A stretch of 31,204 nt of DNA, from positions 1 to 31,204 of the forward strand of contig DBCF01000174.1 of NCBI GenBank assembly GCA_002292925.1. The letters are read 5' to 3'. Under the pieces are notes generated by a model, which worked only from the letters and a program-made list of their open reading frames with translations, did not search any database and had not been told where the DNA came from. Position numbers and translations under genes: made by a program. Positions 15,636 to 21,522 of this stretch are shown in pieces. Each line of letters begins with the position of its first letter. Positions within the stretch are counted from its first letter, which is position 1. This DNA is from Roseiflexaceae bacterium UBA965 (GTDB lineage: Bacteria > Chloroflexota > Chloroflexia > Chloroflexales > Roseiflexaceae).

Positions 15636-15664
15636 TTGACATTTTCAAATTAACACCGTATATT
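15636..15664 (+). promoter_or_regulatory. Promoter of the first TetR gene
   Basis: Consensus TTGACA (15636-15641), a 17-nt spacer, TATATT (15659-15664). Start of transcription near 15671, with a leader of about 22 nt. This is among the strongest-looking promoters in the window. Confidence 0.8.
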
Positions 15665-15672
15665 AACACTGT
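15649..15672 (+). promoter_or_regulatory. Direct repeat in the tetR promoter
   Basis: ATTAACACCGT (15649-15659) and ATTAACACTGT (15662-15672) are direct repeats with one difference, 13 bp apart start to start. They cover the spacer, the -10 and the predicted start of transcription. A role as an operator for the TetR protein made from this transcript is plausible, though TetR sites are usually inverted repeats. Confidence 0.45.
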
Positions 15673-15693
15673 AAATTTATCAGGGAGCAGGGT

Positions 15694-16383
15694 ATGGTTC
15701 GTCCCAAAAAGCATGCGCAGGTACCAAACCTAAAGGAATCCATCAAAGACGTCGCATGGCAACAGATGGTAGACGTAGGTGCTGCCGAATTATCGTTGCG
15801 GGCGATTGCACGCGAGATTGGGGTAAGTACGCCGGCAATTTACAACCACTATGCAGATCGTGATGCGTTGGTGACCACCCTGATTATCGATGCGTATACG
15901 TCACTAGGGGATTATCAGTTAGCGGCGCGTGATAGTGTGCCACAAAGTGATAGGCGTGGGCGGTTACATGCCACCGGCATGGCGTACCGTGCCTGGGCAC
16001 TTGCGAAGCCACAGCGCTATCAGTTGATTTTTGGTACGCCAATCTCTGGATATCAGGCACCAGCTGAGGTCATGCCGGTGGCAGGGCGATCGTTACGGGC
16101 ATTGGTGAGTGTGATTGATCAACTGTATGCGGCAAACGCACTCAACACTGCCGCAATCCCCACCGTGATGCCGGTAGCCTTGCCCATATTTACGGTATGG
16201 CAACAGCATACCGAGGCAAAAGTGCCAGAAGCATTGACCGTGGCCATCATGATTTGGGGGCGAGTCCATGGGTTGGTGTCACTCGAGATTGCCCGCTCGA
16301 TTCCCCCATTTGGTGAGACAGGTGATGGATTGTTTATGTACGAAATGGACGCGATTGCACAGCAGTACATCACCCATACTTAG
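15694..16383 (+). CDS. TetR family regulator with WHG-type C-terminal domain
   Basis: A 229-residue repressor. The N-terminal TetR helix-turn-helix spans about 18-62 (LSLRAIAREIGVSTPAIYNHYADRDALV), with the typical YNHYADRD recognition end. The C-terminal ligand domain (about 80-229) has the pattern GMAYRAWALAKPQRYQLIFGTPI and a WGRVHGLVSLEIA stretch, which is the WHG-type TetR C-terminal domain. The ligand is unknown. The gene has its own consensus promoter with direct repeats over it, suggesting autoregulation, and is followed after 38 bp by a DUF4188 gene that it probably controls. A GGAG site lies 6 nt before the ATG. Codon use is less GCC/CTC-rich than in ileS, a hint of foreign origin. 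Confidence 0.9.
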   Translation: MVRPKKHAQVPNLKESIKDVAWQQMVDVGAAELSLRAIAREIGVSTPAIYNHYADRDALVTTLIIDAYTSLGDYQLAARDSVPQSDRRGRLHATGMAYRAWALAKPQRYQLIFGTPISGYQAPAEVMPVAGRSLRALVSVIDQLYAANALNTAAIPTVMPVALPIFTVWQQHTEAKVPEALTVAIMIWGRVHGLVSLEIARSIPPFGETGDGLFMYEMDAIAQQYITHT

Positions 16384-16421
16384 CCAACATGCGTAGTGCT
16401 ATGTTCCCTAAAGGAGTAGTC

Positions 16422-16904
16422 ATGAGTACGATTTTCCCTGGGCGCTACAGCGCCAAAACGAATGCGCCATTCGTGGTGTTTTTGATTGGCATGCGCATCA
16501 ACACATGGTGGCGCTTTGACAAGTGGCTCCCCGTGGCATCAGCCATGGGACCGATGATACGCACGTTGTACACCCATCCCGAAAAGGGCTTTTTGCATAT
16601 GGAGTCCTTTTGGAACATGCACGGCCCCATTCTCGTGCAGTATTGGCGCTCGTTCGACGACCTCGAGGCCTTTGCGCGCAACCCGTCAGACCTGCACGTG
16701 GCCGCCTGGAAGCGCTTTAATCAAGCCATAGGCGCAGACGGCTCAGTGGGCATCTGGCACGAGACCTACATGGTCAAACCTGACCAGTACGAGTGCGTCT
16801 ACGGCAACATGCCCAAGTTTGGGCTTGGGGCGGCCATGGAGCATACCGAGGCGAGCGGGCGCCGTTACACGGCGCGTGAGCGGTTGAATGCAAATGAATC
16901 GTAG
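16422..16904 (+). CDS. DUF4188 domain protein
   Basis: A 160-residue protein matching the DUF4188 pattern: FPGRYSAKTNAPFVVFLIGMRINTWWRFDKWLPV (about 5-38), GFLHMESFW (about 56-64), LVQYWRSFDDLEAFARNP (about 71-88), AAWKRFNQAIGADGSVGIWHETYMV (about 94-118). The fold is expected to be a dimeric alpha-beta barrel related to small monooxygenase-like proteins; the reaction is not known. The ATG at 16422 is chosen because AAGGAG lies 5 nt upstream; an ORF start about 33 nt earlier lacks such a site. It forms a unit with the TetR gene before it. The pair is enclosed between the true ileS 3' end and a second, diverged ileS 3' end. Confidence 0.85.
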   Translation: MSTIFPGRYSAKTNAPFVVFLIGMRINTWWRFDKWLPVASAMGPMIRTLYTHPEKGFLHMESFWNMHGPILVQYWRSFDDLEAFARNPSDLHVAAWKRFNQAIGADGSVGIWHETYMVKPDQYECVYGNMPKFGLGAAMEHTEASGRRYTARERLNANES

Positions 16905-17005
16905 CCGTTGTTAGAGCGTGAAAGGAACATCACATGCCTGTGCATATCGTGGTAAGGATTAGTGCAATTAGACAGGCCACGATGCACAAATTGCATGGAA
17001 ACGGA

Positions 17006-17118
17006 GAATTGGTGCGTAAGATCAATCGGTCAAGCCACATGACCTGCCCGGTGCCCATCTCGAGACGCTCGAACTCGACGACAAAACCCTCACCATTGCC
17101 GTCAGTAAAGCCGAATAA
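17006..17118 (+). pseudogene. Fragment: second, diverged 3' end of ileS
   Basis: Positions 17044-17106 match the ileS 3' end at 15503-15565 at 57 of 63 bases. In the ileS frame it reads LPGAHLETLELDDKTLTIAVS and then KAE-stop (TAA 17116-17118), where the intact gene reads RASA-stop. Only one amino acid differs over the 21 shared codons, so nearly all base changes are silent. A further 10-base match (GAATTGGTGC at 17006-17015 and 15482-15491) lies upstream, out of step by 17 nt. No start or full domain is present, so it is a relic, not a gene. The other DNA between 16905 and 17172 holds nothing else I can name. Confidence 0.85.
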
Positions 17119-17172
17119 TCACATCGTCATCCTGCGTCTGCATAGTGCAAGCGCAGATTTTTGGAGGATCGC

Positions 17173-17526
17173 ATGAATATTGCCCTGTGGGTCACTCAAG
17201 CCCTGTTAGCGTTGGTTTTTGGGATGGCAGGGTTCATCAAAACCTTCCAGCCCGCCAAAACTCGCGCTACATTCGACTGGGCCAAAGAAGCCCCAGCGAT
17301 CGTCATTCTCTTTATTGGTGTGACCGAACTCCTCGGCGCCATCGGCATCATCGTCCCCTACGCCACCGGCATCATGCCCTTCTTGACGGCCTGGGCTGCG
17401 ATCGGCTTTGCGGTCATCATGGTGTTGGCCATAATTGTCCACGCCCGCCACCGCGATACCCGTGGCATCATCATGAATGTGGTTTTCTTTGTGCTGTCAC
17501 TCGCAGTAGCCTACGGGCGCTGGTGA
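17173..17526 (+). CDS. DoxX family membrane protein
   Basis: A 117-residue protein with four hydrophobic helices (about 3-20, 42-62, 68-90, 98-115). The first carries the DoxX pattern ALLALVFGMAGFIKTFQP, and the second ELLGAIGIIVPYATG. Length and layout are usual for the DoxX/DoxD-like family, members of which work as small quinone- or redox-linked membrane proteins, though most are uncharacterised. GGAGG stands 6 nt before the ATG at 17173, which favours this start over the TTG at 17161. It follows directly after the ileS fragment and precedes an MBL-fold hydrolase by 42 bp. Confidence 0.85.
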   Translation: MNIALWVTQALLALVFGMAGFIKTFQPAKTRATFDWAKEAPAIVILFIGVTELLGAIGIIVPYATGIMPFLTAWAAIGFAVIMVLAIIVHARHRDTRGIIMNVVFFVLSLAVAYGRW

Positions 17527-17568
17527 TTCCCTATCTAGCGTTACCATCACAAAAATCTCGAGGGTATT

Positions 17569-18249
17569 ATGCATGTAATACAGATTCCGCTCCGCTTTTC
17601 GAATGCCTATTTGGTCATCGATCAACAAGCCATCCTCGTCGATACCGGGTCCCCAAACGAATCAGACACCATCATGCGTGCTATCACAAACGCCGGCATT
17701 ACGCCGAACGACATTTCGTTGTTGGTGCATACCCACGGGCACATCGACCATGCCGGTTCCACCGCTGAGCTACGGCGCCGCATTGGTATACCGACCGCTA
17801 TCCATCATGCCGATGCGCCAAACCTACTATCTGGCACAAATGGCATCGTCAAACCACGCAATCTGGAGGCGCGACTAGTGGCAGCAATGCTGGTCAAACC
17901 ATTCGAAGCCGTCAAAGCCGATATCGTCTTTACCGAAGAACTGTCGCTCCATGCCTACGGCATCAACGGTCAAATCATTTTTACTCCGGGGCACACCAAA
18001 GGATCAATATCACTGTTACTCGGTAACGGTGAAGCAATCGTTGGCGATGTAATGATGGGCGGCTGGCTTGGTGGCACCATTCGCCCGCACCAACCCAACT
18101 ATCACTACTTTGTGGATGACTGGGCTGATGTGCATCACAGCATCAATCGCTTGCTCACCCATGCCCCTACCCGCTGGTACGTGGGGCATGGTGGGCCGTT
18201 GGCGTATGCACAGGTAGCACGCCATTTTGTAGACATCATTGATAAATGA
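17569..18249 (+). CDS. MBL-fold metal-dependent hydrolase
   Basis: A 226-residue metallo-beta-lactamase-fold protein. Metal ligands are visible: HTHGHIDH at 54-61 (His56, His58, Asp60, His61), TPGHTKGS (His near 143), GDVMM (Asp near 160), and a C-terminal VGHGGP. These give a normal two-metal site. The substrate cannot be read; glyoxalase II-like, lactonase-like and other thioester or ester hydrolases share this motif set. A GAGGG site precedes the ATG by about 5 nt. The next in-frame sequence after its stop codon is an open dehydrogenase-like tail, described separately. A second MBL protein of the same size lies 1.7 kb downstream but is only distantly similar. Confidence 0.9.
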   Translation: MHVIQIPLRFSNAYLVIDQQAILVDTGSPNESDTIMRAITNAGITPNDISLLVHTHGHIDHAGSTAELRRRIGIPTAIHHADAPNLLSGTNGIVKPRNLEARLVAAMLVKPFEAVKADIVFTEELSLHAYGINGQIIFTPGHTKGSISLLLGNGEAIVGDVMMGGWLGGTIRPHQPNYHYFVDDWADVHHSINRLLTHAPTRWYVGHGGPLAYAQVARHFVDIIDK

Positions 18250-18432
18250 AATAGGTATGACAGGTTGGGGATACGGGTTGAGAACGGTATACAGTACATT
18301 CCTACGGAGCAAATTCATGGATTCATTCGCAGCATTAGCAACACATCAATTCAACTTGAAACTGCCGTAGCGGGAATTCGTGCCTACGAGGAACAGATGG
18401 GCATCGGCAAGATTGTCTTGCAATTTCACTAA
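18250..18432 (+). pseudogene. Fragment: dehydrogenase-like C-terminal tail
   Basis: Sixty sense codons follow the MBL stop codon in the same frame without interruption and end at TAA (18430-18432). The last 25 residues read LETAVAGIRAYEEQMGIGKIVLQFH. This is the pattern of the C-terminus of zinc-type alcohol dehydrogenase/quinone oxidoreductases (a helix with AYEE, then GKIVL as the last strand). There is no start codon with a ribosome site in that frame, and the rest of the enzyme is absent. I read it as the leftover end of a deleted MDR-family gene. The match is by pattern alone and the upstream half is not recognisable. Confidence 0.5.
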
Positions 18433-18461
18433 TAGTTGTGTTGTGTGCAAAGGCTACCTCT

Positions 18462-19169
18462 ATGGACATGATCTACACCATTGGCCCATCAGTAATGGCT
18501 GCGATTACAGTTTTGATCATCGCTACATATACATGGAACACCATGCGTAGCGCGAGTATCGTAGTGATGGTATGGGGTGTTTTGGCTATTACGATCGGGC
18601 AAATCTCGTTTTTTACCGGTTTGACAGAGTGGCAAGCATCAGACTGGATTGGCTTTCTGCTTTTTGGGGTACTCACGTTTACGCCGGCCGGATTATTGCT
18701 GGTGACTGCCAGGCGCATGCAATCCTTAAAACACCTCATGGCGCAGACACCAACGTCCGTGTTAGTAATGACGCAAGTCTATCGGTTCGGCGGAGTTTTT
18801 TTGATTATGGCGTATGCGCGGGGTCAACTACCGCTAGCGGTCGGGTTGGTGACGGGTGTGGTAGATTTGGTGGTGGCTACGACTGCGCTCGCGTTGTCAG
18901 TGTATTTGCGCTGTAATGAGACGCGCGCTCCGATGTTGGTCATTGCGTGGGCGATGTTGGCCATCGCAGATTTTGTGTGGGCAGTGAGCCTTATCACGGT
19001 GTCGTTTTTGGGGGTTATTCAATTGACTCCGGCGCCAGTGATGATGGGAAATGCGCCGTTGCTCGTGATTTCGTTGTTTGCTGTACCGTTTGGCATCTTT
19101 GTGAGTGTGTATGTGGTTGCGCGGATGTGGACCATAGCTGGGCGCACTGATTCATCGAGAAGTTGTTGA
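18462..19169 (+). CDS. Integral membrane protein, unknown
   Basis: A 235-residue protein with six or seven hydrophobic helices (about 5-25, 31-55, 63-84, 107-125, 127-150, 160-182, 196-222) and very short loops. I recognise no family motif. It lacks long charged domains or visible metal ligands. The start at 18462 (ATGGACATG) is preceded by AAAGG about 9 nt upstream; an earlier frame start at 18438 has no such site. Codon use is richer in G/T-ending codons (GTG, TTG, GCG) than core genes in the window, in line with the idea that this block is acquired. It is 22 bp upstream of the DUF2214 gene, so both membrane proteins probably form a pair. Confidence 0.75.
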   Translation: MDMIYTIGPSVMAAITVLIIATYTWNTMRSASIVVMVWGVLAITIGQISFFTGLTEWQASDWIGFLLFGVLTFTPAGLLLVTARRMQSLKHLMAQTPTSVLVMTQVYRFGGVFLIMAYARGQLPLAVGLVTGVVDLVVATTALALSVYLRCNETRAPMLVIAWAMLAIADFVWAVSLITVSFLGVIQLTPAPVMMGNAPLLVISLFAVPFGIFVSVYVVARMWTIAGRTDSSRSC

Positions 19170-19191
19170 TTGGAAAAGAAAGGAAACAAAC

Positions 19192-19641
19192 ATGCTTTAT
19201 GTACCTGCGATTCTCGCTAGTCTGCATCATGTTGCGGCGTTTACGCTGGTGGCTTGTCTCGTCTACGAATGGCGAACCTTCCGACAGCGCCTCACGGATC
19301 ACGAAGCCCGTGGTCTACAACAAATTGACTTGTGGTATGGGGTGTCAGCACTAGTGTTGCTGGTTGCTGGCATTTTGCGGGTGTTCTATGGTGGCAAAGG
19401 GTATCAGTTTTATCTGGGGAACACACTGTTTTGGATCAAAATGGCACTCATACTGGCTATCAGCATCTTGTCCATTTACCCCACGATTCGCTATATTCGC
19501 TGGGGAAGTATTGCCATTGACGGGATAGCGCTCTCTGATAGTGAATTCCAACGCATTCGCCAATTATTACGTCTCCAAATGATTGGCATATTACTCGTCA
19601 TCATTTTGGCGCCAGCCATGGCACGCGGATTGTGGATGTAA
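19192..19641 (+). CDS. DUF2214 family membrane protein
   Basis: A 149-residue protein that fits DUF2214: a helix with SLHHVAAFTLVACLVYEWRTFRQRL (about 10-34), the strand-loop QQIDLWYGVSALVLLVAGILRVFYGGKGYQFYLGN (about 43-77), FWIKMALILAISILSIYPT (about 80-98), and a last helix near 125-145. Four transmembrane helices with a conserved His pair near the start and the GGKG turn. The role of the family is unknown. AAAGGA stands about 8 nt before the ATG. It is the end of the unit that begins with the preceding membrane protein. Confidence 0.85.
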   Translation: MLYVPAILASLHHVAAFTLVACLVYEWRTFRQRLTDHEARGLQQIDLWYGVSALVLLVAGILRVFYGGKGYQFYLGNTLFWIKMALILAISILSIYPTIRYIRWGSIAIDGIALSDSEFQRIRQLLRLQMIGILLVIILAPAMARGLWM

Positions 19642-19805
19642 TATAACTACACACTTCTACATATCTTAATATGCAATAACCTACGGCCGCCGGCAATCCC
19701 CTCCTCATTTCTGCCTTCCAACTTCACGCTTCCTCTTTCGCACGGTGGTTGCCGTGCAATCTCCTCCCGCATGCCAGCGCCATCCATTACCCCAGCCCGA
19801 ACGTC

Positions 19806-19839
19806 ATTCCATGGTCGTTGTTTACAACGGCCGTGGAAT
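19806..19839. repeat. Long hairpin, REP-like, in the gap before the second MBL gene
   Basis: Arms 19806-19821 (ATTCCATGGTCGTTGT) and 19824-19839 pair at 14 of 16 positions plus two G-U pairs, with a 2-nt loop. The outer sequence CGTCATTCC...GGAATCTCC is like known REP-type palindromes. The 292-bp gap (19642-19933) also has a small hairpin GCACGG/CCGTGC (19740-19757), a pyrimidine-rich stretch (about 19690-19740), and the promoter of the next gene. I see no gene in it. Confidence 0.55.
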
Positions 19840-19860
19840 CTCCCTTGACTACTTTTTTAT

Positions 19861-19890
19861 TTGACAAAACTAATATCATTAGTTTACAGT
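19861..19890 (+). promoter_or_regulatory. Promoter of the second MBL-TetR operon
   Basis: TTGACA (19861-19866), an 18-nt spacer, then TACAGT (19885-19890). The spacer is filled almost exactly by a palindrome (see the operator entry). The DNA here is far more AT-rich than its surroundings. The leader to the ATG at 19934 is about 37 nt. Confidence 0.65.
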
Positions 19891-19906
19891 CTATGCATAT
19901 TAGTTT
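19867..19906. promoter_or_regulatory. TetR-type operator in the MBL-TetR promoter
   Basis: AAACTAAT-ATC-ATTAGTTT is a perfect 8-bp inverted repeat (19867-19885) between the -35 and -10 hexamers. A further half-site ATTAGTTT occurs at 19899-19906, 21 bp (two helix turns) from the first one. Size, symmetry and place suit a TetR dimer, and the last gene of this operon encodes a TetR protein, so autoregulation is likely. Confidence 0.65.
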
Positions 19907-19933
19907 TTTTGTGAAAAATGAAAGGCTACGGCG

Positions 19934-20632
19934 ATGAAAGTGCAACAATACGGGGAATATTTATGGCAGGTACGCAGTGCCTGGTTCCCCGTCAATGCCT
20001 ATTTGGTACGCGAGTCAGACGGATTTACGGTCATCGACAGCCTGCTCGGCGCCGGCGATGCAGATGCCTTGCAGGCACTCGCCCAGCGCTTGGGGGGCGA
20101 CATTCGCCGGATTGTTTTGACCCACGGGCATATCGACCACATCGGCGGCTTTGACCGCTTGCATGCCATCGCCCCCCAAGCCGAGGTGATTGTCGGAGCG
20201 CGCGAGGCCCGCTTTTTGGCGGGCGACCTGCAGCTAGATGCCAGCGAGCAGGCCCACCCATTGCGCGGTGGCTACACCACGGTGCGCACCGTGCCGACGC
20301 GTCTGGTGGGGGATGCTGACATGATTGGCTCGTTGCGGGTCGTCGCAACGCCGGGGCATACACCCGGGCACCTTAGTTTTTTTGATAGCCGTGATGCCAC
20401 CATCATCACCGGCGATGCCCTGCACACCGTGGGGCGGGTCACCATCACCAGCGAGCTCTATTGGAAGTTCCCCTTCCCGGCCACGGCCACTTGGAGCAAA
20501 TCCCACGCCAACGCCAGCGTCGCCCAGCTTGCCACCCTCAATCCCAGCCGCCTCGCTCCTGGGCATGGTCAGGTGGTAGCCGACCCTGCCGAGCAATTAG
20601 CGGCGGCATTGACCCGCGTGCAGGGGCAATAA
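19934..20632 (+). CDS. MBL-fold metal-dependent hydrolase
   Basis: A 232-residue metallo-beta-lactamase-fold hydrolase. Metal ligands: THGHIDH at 63-69 (His64, His66, Asp68, His69), TPGHTPGH (about 138-145), GDAL (Asp near 162), and APGHG near 210. This gives a complete two-metal centre. Substrate unknown. It is the first gene of an operon with a TetR regulator that starts 2 nt after its stop. The pairing suggests that the regulator senses the substrate or a related compound of the hydrolase. AAAGG lies about 9 nt before the ATG. It is richer in GC than the gap before it, and its codon use is closer to core genes than that of the 18462-19641 pair. Confidence 0.9.
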   Translation: MKVQQYGEYLWQVRSAWFPVNAYLVRESDGFTVIDSLLGAGDADALQALAQRLGGDIRRIVLTHGHIDHIGGFDRLHAIAPQAEVIVGAREARFLAGDLQLDASEQAHPLRGGYTTVRTVPTRLVGDADMIGSLRVVATPGHTPGHLSFFDSRDATIITGDALHTVGRVTITSELYWKFPFPATATWSKSHANASVAQLATLNPSRLAPGHGQVVADPAEQLAAALTRVQGQ

Positions 20633-20634
20633 CC

Positions 20635-21195
20635 GTGGCCCGCGGCATTACCCGCACGCAGATCATAGACAGTGCGGCGACGTTGGTCAATACCGACAGC
20701 TTTGCGGCCTTGAGTTTGGCGCAAATTGCCAGCCAAACCGGCATCAAAGTACCCTCACTCTACAATTACGTGACTGGCATCGACGATGTGCGCCAGGCGT
20801 TGGCCACCCGTGGCGCCCAAGAAATTTTGGCAGTAGTGGTACAGGCAGCCGTCGGGCGCGCCGGTACCGCTGCAATTATGGCAGTAGCAGTAGCGTACCG
20901 AGCGTACATTGTGCACAATCCGGGGGTTTATACGGCGACGATTCAGACCGCCAACCCTGACCCAGCATTTCAGCATGCCAATGCGGAATTACTGCGGGTA
21001 CTCACGCAAATTCTTGCCCCCTACCAGCTGTCGGAGCCAGACTTGATTCATGCCCTGCGGGGATTGCGCAGTCTGGTCCACGGCTTTGCCACCCTCGAAA
21101 TAAGTGGCGGATTTGGTATGCCCGTTGATCTCGATGCGAGTTTTGTGCAGATGGTGCAAACGTTTATTGGCGGGATTTCGTACACGACGGCTTAA
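20635..21195 (+). CDS. TetR family regulator with WHG-type C-terminal domain
   Basis: A 186-residue TetR protein. The DNA-binding part (about 6-55) reads TRTQIIDSAATLVNTDSF.. LAQIASQTGIKVPSLYNYVTGIDDV; the C-terminal part has HGFATLEISGGFGMPVDLDASF (about 150-175), typical for the WHG-type domain. I chose the GTG at 20635, since it begins where family members begin and lies 2 nt after the MBL stop with AGGGG upstream. A longer open frame from 20461 runs inside the MBL gene out of phase and is not credible. It is probably the repressor of its own operon through the palindrome at 19867-19885. It is related in domain make-up, not in close sequence, to the first TetR. Confidence 0.88.
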   Translation: MARGITRTQIIDSAATLVNTDSFAALSLAQIASQTGIKVPSLYNYVTGIDDVRQALATRGAQEILAVVVQAAVGRAGTAAIMAVAVAYRAYIVHNPGVYTATIQTANPDPAFQHANAELLRVLTQILAPYQLSEPDLIHALRGLRSLVHGFATLEISGGFGMPVDLDASFVQMVQTFIGGISYTTA

Positions 21196-21205
21196 GGACG
21201 CAGAC

Positions 21206-21250
21206 ACAAAAACAGCGTCCAGTATTGACGAATCAATACTGGACGCTGTT
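21206..21250 (-). terminator. Terminator of tRNA-Gly, also facing the TetR gene
   Basis: A perfect 18-bp stem (21211-21228 and 21233-21250) with a 4-nt loop CGAA. On the minus strand it begins 5 nt after the tRNA and is followed by UUUUUGUG, so it ends tRNA transcripts. It may also stop transcription from the convergent TetR gene. Confidence 0.88.
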
Positions 21251-21254
21251 GGTT

Positions 21255-21328
21255 TGGTACGGGAGGAGAGAATCGAACTCTCGACATGAACTTGGAAGGC
21301 TCCTACGTTACCACTACGCCACTCCCGC
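21255..21328 (-). tRNA. tRNA-Gly(TCC), CCA encoded
   Basis: A full cloverleaf on the minus strand. Acceptor GCGGGAG pairs with CTCCCGT (position 1-72 is G-U), then A73 and an encoded CCA. D-stem GCGT/ACGT with an AGTGGTA loop. Anticodon loop CTTCCAA with anticodon TCC (reads GGA/GGN). T-stem GAGAG/CTCTC with TTCGATT loop. The anticodon stem has one mismatch (G27-A43) and a G-U pair. Its promoter (TTGACG, 17 nt, TACAAT) and terminator are both visible. Confidence 0.9.
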
Positions 21329-21343
21329 ACGTGTGATTGCTAC

Positions 21344-21372
21344 ATTGTACGCAACTCAATAGCCTACGTCAA
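21344..21372 (-). promoter_or_regulatory. Promoter of tRNA-Gly
   Basis: On the minus strand: TTGACG (21367-21372), a 17-nt spacer, TACAAT (21344-21349). Predicted start near 21337, about 9 nt before the mature tRNA 5' end. It lies back to back with the greA promoter. Confidence 0.8.
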
Positions 21373-21386
21373 ACCCAAATCCAAAA

Positions 21387-21415
21387 TTGCAGAATCATAC
21401 CGAATCAAGTATACT
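21387..21415 (+). promoter_or_regulatory. Promoter of the greA-lysS-birA operon
   Basis: TTGCAG (21387-21392), a 17-nt spacer, TATACT (21410-21415). Transcription from near 21422 gives a leader of about 100 nt that contains a 10-bp hairpin (21451-21473) before greA. Confidence 0.65.
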
Positions 21416-21450
21416 ATTTGATAGGAACGGCGGGGCTGTCTTTATGCGTT

Positions 21451-21473
21451 AACTGAGAGTAATACTCTCAGTT
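21451..21473 (+). terminator. Leader hairpin (possible attenuator) upstream of greA
   Basis: AACTGAGAGT (21451-21460), 3-nt loop, ACTCTCAGTT (21464-21473): a perfect 10-bp stem followed by a U-rich stretch (UUGUUGUUAUAUUUU). It lies about 30 nt after the predicted transcript start and 50 nt before the greA ATG. The stem is only moderately GC-rich, so it could be a partial terminator. E. coli greA also has a leader terminator that gives short GraL RNAs, so control of this kind would not be without parallel. Confidence 0.5.
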
Positions 21474-21522
21474 TTGTTGTTATATTTTGCTGTTCCACAG
21501 TGGATTGCAGAGGGGCATCATC

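Noticed and set aside
16936..16983. Interlocked short inverted repeats (GCCTGT/ACAGGC and ATCGTGG/CCACGAT) that could form a pseudoknot
   Set aside because: The arms are 6-7 bp, they share a base, and there is no known riboswitch motif or gene context to support an RNA element.
16934..17176. An 80-residue open frame on the plus strand over the ileS fragment
   Set aside because: It reads the ileS remnant out of frame; the meaningful frame is LPGAHLETLELDDKTLTIAVSKAE-stop. The open frame is a chance result.
19749..19937. A 62-residue open frame on the plus strand before the second MBL gene
   Set aside because: It runs through the hairpin, the promoter and the operator and has no ribosome site.
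20461..20634. Longer N-terminus of the second TetR protein
   Set aside because: It would lie fully inside the MBL gene in another frame, and the Arg/Pro-rich translation is typical of a shadow frame.
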